NCBI RefSeq assembly: GCF_000243095.1
Contig: NZ_AHJE01000007.1
Location: 26,515-90,514, forward strand
Reading direction: 5' to 3'
Source: Cupriavidus basilensis OR16
GTDB lineage: Bacteria; Pseudomonadota; Gammaproteobacteria; Burkholderiales; Burkholderiaceae
Length of the DNA: 64,000 nt
The notes under the pieces are model-generated. The model worked only from the letters and a program-made list of their open reading frames with translations. It did not search any database and was not told the DNA's origin. How positions within the stretch are numbered: position 1 is the stretch's first letter; every line of letters starts with the position of its first letter. A program made the translations under genes and the position numbers. This document shows, piece by piece, positions 25,340 to 34,057 of the stretch.

Positions 25340-27505
25340 ATGCGTTCGTACATCAGGTCAGCCGCGCTGCCGCCGCGGCGCCCACTCGCTTCCGTCGTCC
25401 TGGCGGCGGCCTGCGCTACACCGGTCCTGGCAGACGATTTGCAGCGACAAGGCAAACACATCGAACTGGCACCTGTCACGGTCACGGGAACGCAAGCACC
25501 CAGTTCCAAGGTTGAAGGCTCCGGCTCGGCCAAATACGCGGCACCGCTGCTCGATACGCCCCAGACCATCACGGTGGTACCGCAGCATGTGCTGGAGGAG
25601 CAGAACGCCTTGAGCTTGCGGCAGGCGCTTTCCAACGTTTCCGGCATCACCTTCAACGCCGGCGAGGGCGGCGGCGGCTCCGGCGACAGCATCAATATCC
25701 GCGGCTTCAGCGCCAACGCGAACATGCAGATCGACGGCCTGCGCGACAGCGGGCAGAACAACCGCTCCGACCTCTTCAACCTCGAAGCGGTCGAAGTGAT
25801 CAAGGGGCCGAATTCGGTCTTCGGCGGCGCCGGCACTACCGGTGGCAGCATCAACATGATCAGCAAGCAACCCAAGGCGGACAGGTTCACGCATGTGGGC
25901 GGCGGGGTCGGCACGGCCCGTTTCCGACGCCTGACCCTGGACACCAACCAGCCGCTGCCGTGGGGCGAGAACGCGGCAGTCGTCCGCCTGAACCTGATGG
26001 CGCACGAAAATGACGTGCCCGGGCGCGACGCCCTTGAACGCCGCCTCGCGCCGACGCGCCTGACGCTGAGCTATTTCCACCAGAGCGACGACAACCTGCC
26101 CGACTACGGCGTGCCGGCGCTGAACGGCCAGCGGCTCGCGGGCGTCAGCCGGCACAGCTACTTTGGCTGGCGCAACGTGGACCGGGAGAACATCGCCACC
26201 GATGCGGCCACCGTCAAGTTCGAACACGAGTTCAACGACAACCTCAAGCTGCAGAACCTGACCCGCTATTCGCACCTGCACCGCGACACCGTGATCTCGG
26301 CCTCGCACGTGAACCAGAGAGGGCTGCCGCCAGGCCGCTACCTGCCGGCAGGGCCGCAGGGCTATGGCCGCGACTCGGCCACCGAGCTGTGGATCAACCA
26401 GACCAACCTCACCAGCCGCTTCGCCACCTTGGGGCTGGGACACACCCTGGTCAGCGGCTTCGAGATCTCACGCGAGACCTACAACCGGACCACCTACTCC
26501 TACAATCTCGCCAAATACTATCCCGCCAACGGCTTCGACCTCTCCAACCCGCCAGGCTACTGGAGCGCGCCCACCGACCGGCGCGACAGCGCGCGCAACA
26601 AGACGTGGCTTGACGTCAAGGCGCTGTACGCGCTTGACACCATCGCCCTGGGCAAGCACTGGGATCTGAACCTCGGCCTGCGCTACGACTGGATAGATGG
26701 CAGCGCCGAGAGCACGCCGCTGGGCAAGTCAACCGACCGCGCGGACAGCACCACCAACCAGCTCAGCAGCCGGGCGGGACTGGTGTTCAAGCCCACCGAC
26801 AACGGCAGGATCTATTTCGCCTACGGCACGTCCTTCAACCCGTCCGCCGAGTTCCTGGTCAGCACCGGCTCGGGCGTGAGCAAAGCCACGGGGGACTTGG
26901 CGCCCGAGAAAAACAAGACCTATGAGCTCGGCAGCAAATGGGAGTTCATGGAGCGGCGCCTGGGGCTGAACGCGGCGCTGTTCCAAGTCGACAAGGACAA
27001 CACGCGCGAGCGCCTCGCCGATGGCAGCTACGCCCTGGCCGGCGAGCAGCGCGTGCGCGGCGTCGAGCTGGGCGCGGCTGGCAAGGTGACGCCGAACTGG
27101 GACGTTTTCGCCAACTACACTTACCTGAACAGCAAGACGCTCAAGTCACTGTCTCTGCCCGAGCGCGAAGGCAAGGCCCTGGCCAACACACCGGCGCACT
27201 CCTTCAGCCTGTGGACCACCTACCAGCTCCCCGCGGGCTGGACGCTGGGCTACGGGGCGCGCTTCATCGGCAGGCGCAACGTGACGTCAGTGGGGGACGG
27301 CATGCTCGGCGCCTACCTGGTGCACAACGCCATGCTCGGCTATGCGCCGAACAAGAACCTCAAGTTCCAGCTCAACGTCGACAACCTGTTCAACAAGGCC
27401 TATGTGGAGCGGGTGCGCCAGACGCTCGGCAGCGCATCGCGCTCGTCCGCGATCGAGTATGGCGATGGCCGGTTCGCAGTGCTGTCGGCCGTCTACTCCT
27501 TCTAA
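25340..27505 (+). CDS. TonB-dependent siderophore receptor (FhuA/Fiu type)
   Basis: Outer-membrane receptor of 721 residues importing a ferric siderophore. A signal peptide (about residues 1-31, ending VLA) is followed by the plug domain: [55 protein letters not shown] and [11 protein letters not shown]. The rest is a 22-strand beta-barrel with the usual [10 protein letters not shown] and LNLGLRYDW strands and a terminal phenylalanine (AVLSAVYSF). The Fur box directly upstream shows iron control. The PiuC-like gene 53 bases downstream is a common partner. The siderophore cannot be named; catecholates or hydroxamates are possible. Confidence 0.95.
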   Translation: MRSYIRSAALPPRRPLASVVLAAACATPVLADDLQRQGKHIELAPVTVTGTQAPSSKVEGSGSAKYAAPLLDTPQTITVVPQHVLEEQNALSLRQALSNVSGITFNAGEGGGGSGDSINIRGFSANANMQIDGLRDSGQNNRSDLFNLEAVEVIKGPNSVFGGAGTTGGSINMISKQPKADRFTHVGGGVGTARFRRLTLDTNQPLPWGENAAVVRLNLMAHENDVPGRDALERRLAPTRLTLSYFHQSDDNLPDYGVPALNGQRLAGVSRHSYFGWRNVDRENIATDAATVKFEHEFNDNLKLQNLTRYSHLHRDTVISASHVNQRGLPPGRYLPAGPQGYGRDSATELWINQTNLTSRFATLGLGHTLVSGFEISRETYNRTTYSYNLAKYYPANGFDLSNPPGYWSAPTDRRDSARNKTWLDVKALYALDTIALGKHWDLNLGLRYDWIDGSAESTPLGKSTDRADSTTNQLSSRAGLVFKPTDNGRIYFAYGTSFNPSAEFLVSTGSGVSKATGDLAPEKNKTYELGSKWEFMERRLGLNAALFQVDKDNTRERLADGSYALAGEQRVRGVELGAAGKVTPNWDVFANYTYLNSKTLKSLSLPEREGKALANTPAHSFSLWTTYQLPAGWTLGYGARFIGRRNVTSVGDGMLGAYLVHNAMLGYAPNKNLKFQLNVDNLFNKAYVERVRQTLGSASRSSAIEYGDGRFAVLSAVYSF

Positions 27506-27557
27506 CGCTACGCGCCGGGGTCGCCGCAGCCGATGCCCCCGGCCCAGGGTCAGCCAA

Positions 27558-28241
27558 ATGATGATTCACATACCCGGCGTACTGACGCCGGAACAGGTGC
27601 GGGAAAGCGTAAGCCTGCTGACGCAGGCCGACTGGGCCGACGGCAAGGCGACCGCGGGATTCCAGTCCTCCCTCGCCAAGGACAATCTGCAATTGCCGCA
27701 CGACTCCCCGCAGGGCAGGCACATCGCCGCGATGATCGAGCAGGCCCTGCGGCGCCATCCCCTGTTCTTCTCGGCGGCACTGCCGGCCAGGATCTACCCC
27801 AAGCTGTTCAACGCTTACGCGGGCGGACAATCGTTCGGCACCCATGTCGACAATGCCATCCGCTACCTTCCCGACGGCTCGGACAGCATCCGCACGGATA
27901 TCTCGGCCACGCTCTTCCTGTGCGGGCCCGACGACTACGACGGCGGCGAGCTGATCGTCGAAGACACCTATGGGACGCACGCGGTCAAGCTACCCGCCGG
28001 CGACATGATCCTGTATCCGGCTTCCAGCCTGCACCGTGTCAGCCCGGTGACCCGGGGTACGCGGCTATGCGCATTCTTCTGGATCCAGAGCCTGCTGCGG
28101 GACGCCCGCCAGCGTGCGCTCCTGTTCGACCTGGACACCACCATCCAGGATATCGGGCATGCGCTTGGCCATGGACACGCCACCGTGGTGCGCCTCACCG
28201 GCGTCTACCACAACCTGCTGCGCGAATGGGCGACGCCCTGA
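27558..28241 (+). CDS. Fe(II)/2-oxoglutarate-dependent dioxygenase, PiuC/YbiX family
   Basis: A 227-residue hydroxylase. The metal ligands are His and Asp in [11 protein letters not shown] and His in [14 protein letters not shown], where the Arg binds 2-oxoglutarate. The family also shows [14 protein letters not shown]. PiuC-type genes regularly follow TonB siderophore receptors and are induced by iron lack; their substrate is still unclear. ATG 27558 (MMIH) is taken as the start. It is very probably co-transcribed with the receptor from the Fur-controlled promoter. Confidence 0.92.
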   Translation: MMIHIPGVLTPEQVRESVSLLTQADWADGKATAGFQSSLAKDNLQLPHDSPQGRHIAAMIEQALRRHPLFFSAALPARIYPKLFNAYAGGQSFGTHVDNAIRYLPDGSDSIRTDISATLFLCGPDDYDGGELIVEDTYGTHAVKLPAGDMILYPASSLHRVSPVTRGTRLCAFFWIQSLLRDARQRALLFDLDTTIQDIGHALGHGHATVVRLTGVYHNLLREWATP

Positions 28242-28327
28242 CCTTGGCCTCGGCCTTGATGCCGCGCGAATGGCGGCAGCTGAAGGGGGCGGGCCATCTG
28301 CCATAGCGGCCAGGGACGCCCGCACGC

Positions 28328-29104
28328 TCAACTGAAGCGCGAGAAGTCCGGGCGGCGCTTCTCGAAGAACGCCTTGAAGGCTTCCTTGGCTTCCGGCGCC
28401 TGCAGCATGCGCCGGAACACCTCGCCCTCCTCCGCCATCTTCGCCTGCACGGCAGCCTTGTCGTTGCCCTTCATCAGCCGCTTGGTCTCCCGCAGCGACG
28501 AAGCCGGCAGCGCCGCCAGCTTGCGCGCCTGCTGCAGCGCGAACTCGTTGAGCTCCGCCACCGGCAGCACGCGCGTGGCCAGACCGATCTGCAGCGCTTC
28601 CTGCGCGCTGAAGGCTTCGCCCAGCATCAGTTTCTCGGCGGCGCGCTGGTGACCCAGCAGGCGCGGCAACAGCATGCTCGACGCCGCCTCCGGGCACAGG
28701 CCCAACTGCACGAATGGCAGCGACAGCCTGGCCGTCTCGGAGACATAGACCAGGTCGCAATGCAGCAGCATGGTGGTGCCGACGCCCACCGCCGGGCCGC
28801 TCACGGCCGCCACCAGCGGCTTGCTGGCCTGGCTGATCTGCTGCAGGAACTGGAACACCGGCGCCGGTTGCTCGCCCTCGCCCGAGGTGGGCGGGCGCTG
28901 CATGAAGTCCTCCAGGTCGTTGCCGGCGGTGAACACTTCCGGCTTGCCGCGGATCACGATCACGCGTACGGCGGGGTCGGCATCGGCGGCGCGCAGCGCG
29001 TCGGCCATGGCCTGGTACATCGCCGCCGTGATGGCGTTCTTCTTGTCGAGGCGATCGAACTCAAGGGTCAGGATGCCTTGTTCGATGGTGGTCAGGATGC
29101 TCAT
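28328..29104 (-). CDS. enoyl-CoA hydratase/isomerase
   Basis: A 258-residue crotonase-fold enzyme that hydrates 2-enoyl-CoA in beta-oxidation. The oxyanion-hole region is FTAGNDLEDFMQRPP near residue 58, and AAVSGPAVGVGTTMLLHCDLV near 110. FVQLGLCPEAASSMLLPRL follows. A Glu at the second catalytic position is replaced by context (GLCPEAAS), seen also in delta3,delta2-enoyl-CoA isomerases, so isomerase activity is possible. AAGGAG precedes ATG 29104. Last gene of the fatty-acid operon. Confidence 0.92.
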   Translation of the reverse strand: MSILTTIEQGILTLEFDRLDKKNAITAAMYQAMADALRAADADPAVRVIVIRGKPEVFTAGNDLEDFMQRPPTSGEGEQPAPVFQFLQQISQASKPLVAAVSGPAVGVGTTMLLHCDLVYVSETARLSLPFVQLGLCPEAASSMLLPRLLGHQRAAEKLMLGEAFSAQEALQIGLATRVLPVAELNEFALQQARKLAALPASSLRETKRLMKGNDKAAVQAKMAEEGEVFRRMLQAPEAKEAFKAFFEKRRPDFSRFS

Positions 29105-29157
29105 GAAATCGTCTTCTCCTTACTGCTTGGTTGACTTGTCCGCGCGCCGAAACGCGT

Positions 29158-30114
29158 TCATTCGAACGCTGGCGGATTCTCGCAAAGATAGCTCATCCCG
29201 AAGGCCTTTGCGCCGACATTGAGCGCCACCGTCAGGCTCATCGGCGCCAGCATCAGCTCCACGCCATGCTGCTGCGCGGTGCGCGCGAGCGACTGGTAGG
29301 CAGGCAACGCTTGAATCGTCTCGGGCGGCCCCGCATAGCTCAGCGATACCACCGGGCTCTGCAAGCGGCCGCTGCGGATGCATTGCTCCGCATGCGCCAT
29401 CACGCGGCGCATGCCTTCGTCCGCGCCACGCGCCTTGGCCACCGGTTCGGTCTGGCCGCGATGCATATGCACGATGGGGCGGATATTGAACGCGCTGCCG
29501 AGCATGTAGCGGCCCCAGGTGATGCTGTTCTCGCCTTTGTGCTTGGCCCGTGTGTACATGTACAGCAACTCGTCGGGCACCAGGAACATATGCGCGGCGT
29601 CGCGCAGGCGTGTCTCCACGGCCTCCACCACCGCCTGCGCGCTGGCGCCGCCGCCCAGCATGCGCGCGGCCTCGCGCACGATCAGCGCCTGGCCCGGGCC
29701 GATCGCGCCGGTGTCGATCACGGTGAGCTCGAACAGGCCGGTGCGGCCCGCATCCTTGCGCGCCTTGAAGCTCTTGGCCACGGTGCCGACCACGGCGCCC
29801 GAGGCATGCGCGTACAGCTTGCTGCGGCTGCTGGCGATGGTGAGCAGCAACGCGCGGTCGCATGAGGTCACCACGTGCTTGAGCAGGTGGTCTTCGATCT
29901 CGCGCTCGAGCAAGGGAATGGATTCGGCGTAGTGGTCCTGCTTGCCGACCAGGTACTGCTGGTAGAGCGACGGCAAGGCCGGCTCGTCGCGCACATCGGC
30001 CACAAAGCGGTCGCCCGCGCGAATGCGGAACGGTACCGTGCGCACGCCAAGTTCAGCCATCAGCGCGCGCGGCATGTCGCACGCAGCGTCGGCCAGGATG
30101 AGTGTCTCCTGCAT
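29158..30114 (-). CDS. DegV family protein (fatty-acid-binding, FakB-like)
   Basis: A 318-residue DegV-fold protein. It begins TLILADAACDMPRALMAELG, like the lid-forming start of DegV, and has TSCDRALLLTIASSRSKLY and VIDTGAIGPGQALIVREAAR, the fatty-acid head-group region. In Firmicutes DegV proteins (FakB) present fatty acids to the kinase FakA; no FakA (DAK2) gene is near. Here it sits inside a beta-oxidation operon, so binding a fatty acid or acyl intermediate fits well, but a role is unproven. It lies between the hydratase and the thiolase, all on the minus strand. Confidence 0.82.
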   Translation of the reverse strand: MQETLILADAACDMPRALMAELGVRTVPFRIRAGDRFVADVRDEPALPSLYQQYLVGKQDHYAESIPLLEREIEDHLLKHVVTSCDRALLLTIASSRSKLYAHASGAVVGTVAKSFKARKDAGRTGLFELTVIDTGAIGPGQALIVREAARMLGGGASAQAVVEAVETRLRDAAHMFLVPDELLYMYTRAKHKGENSITWGRYMLGSAFNIRPIVHMHRGQTEPVAKARGADEGMRRVMAHAEQCIRSGRLQSPVVSLSYAGPPETIQALPAYQSLARTAQQHGVELMLAPMSLTVALNVGAKAFGMSYLCENPPAFE

Positions 30115-30263
30115 CTTGTTGTTTCCTCCCTGTCAGGTGAGCCGCATCGAGGCGGCAGCTGTCTCCTTGTGATGGCACTGCCCTCTTCACCTGATTGAGA
30201 GTCGGGGAGATGGATCACGCGGCGCACGCTGCCCGCCCGCGATCCAACGCCCCAGTGGCGCGT

Positions 30264-31402
30264 TTAAACGCGCTCGAAGATGCCTGCCGCGCCCATGCCC
30301 GTGCCGACGCACATGGTGACCATGCCGTACTTCAGGTTGTTACGGCGCAGCGCGTGCACCACGGTGGCCGAACGGATCGCACCGGTGCGCCCAGCGGGTG
30401 CCCAGGGCGATGGCGCCGCCCATCTGGTTGACCTTGGCCGGGTCCAGCTGCAGGTCGCGCATCACCGCCAGCGACTGCGCGGCGAAGGCTTCGTTGAGCT
30501 CGATCCAGTCCATCTGGTCCTGCGTGAGGCCGGCTGCCTTGAGCGCCGCGGGAATCGCTTCCTTGGGACCGATGCCCATGATCTCGGGCGGCACGCCGCG
30601 CACCGCGAACGACACGAAGCGCGCCAGCGGCACCAGGTTGAACTGCTTGAGGATCTTTTCCGAAACCAGGATCAGCGCGCCCGCGCCGTCGGAGGTCTGC
30701 GAGCTGTTGCCGGCGGTGACGCTGCCCTTGTTGGCAAACACCGGGCGCAGCTTGCCCAGGCCTTCGATCGAGGTTTCCGGACGCGGGCCTTCGTCGAGCG
30801 AGAGGGTGCGCGTCTTCACCTCGACCTGGCCGCTGGCCAGGTTGGGGAATTTCTCGACGATGTCCACCGGGGTGATCTCGTCCTTGAACTCGCCGGCCTG
30901 CTGCGCGCGAATGGCCTTCTGGTGCGAGGCGAGCGAGAAAGCATCCTGGTCTTCGCGGCTGACCTGCCATTTCTGCGCGACCTTCTCGGCCGTCAGGCCC
31001 ATGCCGTAGGCGATGCCGATGTTCTCGTCGCGCTCGAAGATGGCCGGCGACATCGACGGCGAGTTGCCCATCATCGGCACCATGCTCATCGATTCCACGC
31101 CAGCGGCGATCATCACATCCGACTCGCCCACACGGATGCGGTCCGCGGCCATGGCCACGGCCGACAGGCCGGAGGCGCAGAAGCGGTTGACGGTGATGCC
31201 ACCCACGGTGTTCGGCAGGCCCGACAGCAGCGCGCCAATGCGCGCGACGTTCGGGATCGAGGTTGGGCACCTGCGCCACCGCCGCGCGCAGGATGGTGGC
31301 CAGCAGGTCGTCAGGGCGTGTGTTCTTGTACGCGCCCTTGGGTGCCTTGCCGATCGGCGTGCGGGTCGCGGCAACGATGTATGCGTCTTGCAGTTGTTTC
31401 AT
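30264..31402 (-). pseudogene. fadA: acetyl-CoA C-acyltransferase (thiolase), three lesions
   Basis: This should be the thiolase of the beta-oxidation operon. The N terminus (MKQLQDAYIVAATRTPIGKA to VAQVPNLD) is in one frame. The body with the catalytic Cys (GGITVNRFCASGLSAVAMA) and ELNEAFAAQSLAVMRD is in a second, and the C terminus (MVTMCVGTGMGAAGIFERV) in a third. At about 31250-31256, some 20 residues expected between NLDP and LNVARIG are missing, out of frame. Near 30386 and 30399 one base each is lost around the active-site GHPLGATG, so the His is not in frame. Three independent lesions in one gene suggest decay or poor local sequence. Confidence 0.88.
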
Positions 31403-31423
31403 GATGTCGGTTCCTCGCTTGCC

Positions 31424-33850
31424 TTAGTTGCGCACCGGCTTGCCGGTCTGCAGCATGCCCATGATGCGTTCCTGGGTCTTGCCCGTGCCGAGCAGGTCGA
31501 CAAAGGCCTTGCGTTCCAGCGCCAGCAGCCATTCCTCGCTCACCAGGGAGCCGGCTTCCACGTCGCCGCCGCACACTGCCTCGGCAATGCGGCTGGCGAT
31601 CAGGAAGTCGTGCGCCGAGATAAAGCCGCCGTCGCGCATATTGGCCAGCGACGCCTTGATGGTGGCAATGCCCGAGCGCCCCGCCACCGGCACCAGCGTG
31701 CCCGGCACCGGCGCGCGGTAGCCGGCGTTGGCCAGCGCGCGCACTTCGCCCTGGGCCACGTACAGCAGCTCATGCACGTTGTAGACGATGGTGTCCGACG
31801 GCTGGAGGTAGCCCATCTTCTGCGCTTCCAGCGCCGAAGCGGAGACCTTGGCCATGGCGGCCGCCTGGAACCGGTTGGTGAGGAACTGCAGGTAGTTGGT
31901 GCTGCCCGCGGCTTGTGCCGCGCGCGCCGCCGCCAGCGCGGCCTCCTTCAGCCCGCCGCCTGCGGGCACCAGGCCGACGCCCACTTCCACCAGCCCGATA
32001 TAGGTTTCCAGCGCGGCCACGCGCTTGGCCGAATGCAGCATCAGCTCGCAGCCGCCGCCCAGTGCGATGCCGGATGCTGCCGACACCACCGGCACCGCGC
32101 TGTACTTCACGCGCATCATGCCGTCCTGGAATTTCTTGACGAAGGGCTCGATGCCCTTGGCGCCACCCATCATGAAGGCCGGCATCGCGGCTTCCAGGTT
32201 GGCGCCCGCGGAGAACGGACCGCCCGGCGCGCCCAGTTGCAGCGACGTGGGCTGCCACACCACCAGGCCCTTGTACTCGGCTTGCGCCAGGTCGATGGCG
32301 CGCGTCAGCCCGTCGATCACATCCGGCCCGATGGTGTTCATCTTGCTCTTGAACGAAACCACCAGCACGTCGTCCTGGCCTTCGCTCACCCAGATGCGCA
32401 CGGCATCGTTTTCTTCCACGGTACGGCCTGCCTTGCGCGGATCGGCGGCAGCCGTGCCCTTGACGGCGGCGCGGAACACCTGGCGCTCGTAGACCGGCAG
32501 TGCGTTGCGCTGCACGAAGGCCTGCGCGGCGGGAGACCACGAACCCTGCGCGCCGTGCACGCCCTGGTTGTCAGCGACGGGGCCTTCGAACACCCACGAC
32601 GGCAGCGCCGCGCTGGACAAACCCTTGCCCGCGTCGATGTCTTCCTTCACCCATTCGGCCACCTGCTTCCAGCCTGCAGATTGCCAGTCCTCGAACGGAC
32701 CGGAATTCCAGCCGAAACCCCAGCGGATCGCCAGGTCGATGTCGGCGGCGGAGCCGGCGATCTGCTCGAGGTAGACGCCAATGTAGTGGAACACGTCGCG
32801 GAACACTGCCCACAGGAACTGCGCCTGCGGGTTGGTGGATTCGCGCAGCAGCTTGATACGCTCGGCCGGCTCCTTCTTCAGCATGCGCACCACGATCTCG
32901 TCGGCCTTCTTGCCAGCGTCGACGTACTGGCCGGTCGTGGGGTCCATCACCTTGATGGCCTTGCCTTCCTTCTTGTAGAAGCCGGCGCCGGTCTTCTGGC
33001 CGAGCGCGCCTGCATCCACCAGCGCCTTGAGCACGGCGGGCGTCTTGTACACCGGCGCGAACGGATCATCCTGCAGGGTGTCCTGCATGGTCTTGATCAC
33101 GTGGGCCATGGTGTCCAGGCCCACCACATCGGCGGTACGGAAGGTGGCGGACTTGGCACGGCCCAGCTTGGAGCCGGTCAGGTCATCGACCACGTCGAAG
33201 GGAATGCCGTACTTCTCGGCCTCGGCGAACACCGCCAGGATCGAGAAGATGCCTACGCGGTTGGCGATGAAATTCGGCGTGTCCTTGGCGCGCACCACGC
33301 CCTTGCCAAGCGCGGAGGTCAGGAACGTTTCCAGGCGGTCCAGGATCGCAGGCTGCGTGGTCGCGGTCGGGATCAGTTCCACCAGGTGCATGTAGCGCGG
33401 CGGGTTGAAGAAGTGCACGCCGCAGAAGCGCGACTTCAGGTCCGCGTCGAAACCGTCGGACAGCGCGGTGATCGACAGGCCCGAGGTGTTGGTGGCAAAG
33501 ATTGTGTGCGATGCCAGGTGCGGCGCGACCTTCTTGTACAGGTCGTGCTTCCAGTCCATGCGCTCGGCGATCGCCTCGATCACCACATCGCACTCCTTGA
33601 GCAGCGCGAGGTCGTCCTCGTAGTTGGCCGCCTGGATCAGGCCGGCTTCGTCCTTGATGCCGAGCGGCGCCGGCGAGAGCTTCTTGAGGTTCTCGATGGC
33701 GCGCAGCGAGATGCCGTTCTTGGGGCCTTCCTTGGCGGGAAGGTCGAACAGCACCACGGGCACGCGGGCATTGACGAGATGGGCGGCGATCTGCGCGCCC
33801 ATGACGCCGGCACCCAGCACGGCGACCTTCTTGACGATGAAATTGGACAT
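31424..33850 (-). CDS. 3-hydroxyacyl-CoA dehydrogenase / enoyl-CoA hydratase (FadB/FadJ type)
   Basis: A bifunctional beta-oxidation enzyme of 808 residues. The NAD-binding Rossmann motif VAVLGAGVMGAQIAAHLVNA opens the dehydrogenase domain, with GVHFFNPPRYMHLVELIP and DTPNFIANRVG as further landmarks. The crotonase-like domain is in the C-terminal half (SAASGIALGGGCELMLHSAK). The order dehydrogenase first, hydratase second, is that of the large FadJ-like proteins of Cupriavidus. AGGAGC precedes ATG 33850. It lies 21 bases before the thiolase gene, so both act as one operon. Confidence 0.95.
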   Translation of the reverse strand: MSNFIVKKVAVLGAGVMGAQIAAHLVNARVPVVLFDLPAKEGPKNGISLRAIENLKKLSPAPLGIKDEAGLIQAANYEDDLALLKECDVVIEAIAERMDWKHDLYKKVAPHLASHTIFATNTSGLSITALSDGFDADLKSRFCGVHFFNPPRYMHLVELIPTATTQPAILDRLETFLTSALGKGVVRAKDTPNFIANRVGIFSILAVFAEAEKYGIPFDVVDDLTGSKLGRAKSATFRTADVVGLDTMAHVIKTMQDTLQDDPFAPVYKTPAVLKALVDAGALGQKTGAGFYKKEGKAIKVMDPTTGQYVDAGKKADEIVVRMLKKEPAERIKLLRESTNPQAQFLWAVFRDVFHYIGVYLEQIAGSAADIDLAIRWGFGWNSGPFEDWQSAGWKQVAEWVKEDIDAGKGLSSAALPSWVFEGPVADNQGVHGAQGSWSPAAQAFVQRNALPVYERQVFRAAVKGTAAADPRKAGRTVEENDAVRIWVSEGQDDVLVVSFKSKMNTIGPDVIDGLTRAIDLAQAEYKGLVVWQPTSLQLGAPGGPFSAGANLEAAMPAFMMGGAKGIEPFVKKFQDGMMRVKYSAVPVVSAASGIALGGGCELMLHSAKRVAALETYIGLVEVGVGLVPAGGGLKEAALAAARAAQAAGSTNYLQFLTNRFQAAAMAKVSASALEAQKMGYLQPSDTIVYNVHELLYVAQGEVRALANAGYRAPVPGTLVPVAGRSGIATIKASLANMRDGGFISAHDFLIASRIAEAVCGGDVEAGSLVSEEWLLALERKAFVDLLGTGKTQERIMGMLQTGKPVRN

Positions 33851-33917
33851 GCGCGCTCCTAGGAAAGTGAGCGTTGAGATGAGGTGGGTTGGCAGCGCCT
33901 GGCGCTGGGGTTGCCGC

Positions 33918-33960
33918 GGTGTGCTCCCCTCCCCCGTTTCATGGGAGGGAGGAGCACACC
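33918..33960. repeat. long hairpin between acyl-CoA dehydrogenase and hydroxyacyl-CoA dehydrogenase genes
   Basis: Perfect 10-bp outer arms GGTGTGCTCC/GGAGCACACC, with an inner CCTCCC/GGGAGG pairing. It lies in the 207-base gap within the operon. No T-tract follows, so it is more likely a message-stabilising or processing hairpin than a terminator. Confidence 0.7.
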
Positions 33961-34020
33961 ATCGGCATCGGCAGCGCCGTAGCAAACAGCTTGCGCCTGC
34001 GCTAAGACAACCGCGTTAAT

Positions 34021-34044
34021 GCAAGACGACCGGCAAGACGACCG
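34021..34044. repeat. perfect 12-bp tandem duplication
   Basis: GCAAGACGACCG is present twice in tandem, just after the acyl-CoA dehydrogenase stop. Non-coding, so without effect on a protein. Confidence 0.9.
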
Positions 34045-34057
34045 GCAAGCCGGCCGA

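Noticed and set aside
31013..33862. Long open frame on the plus strand over the FadB/J gene
   Set aside because: Antisense shadow of a clearly recognised enzyme; composition is His/Arg/Gln-rich, as usual for such shadows.
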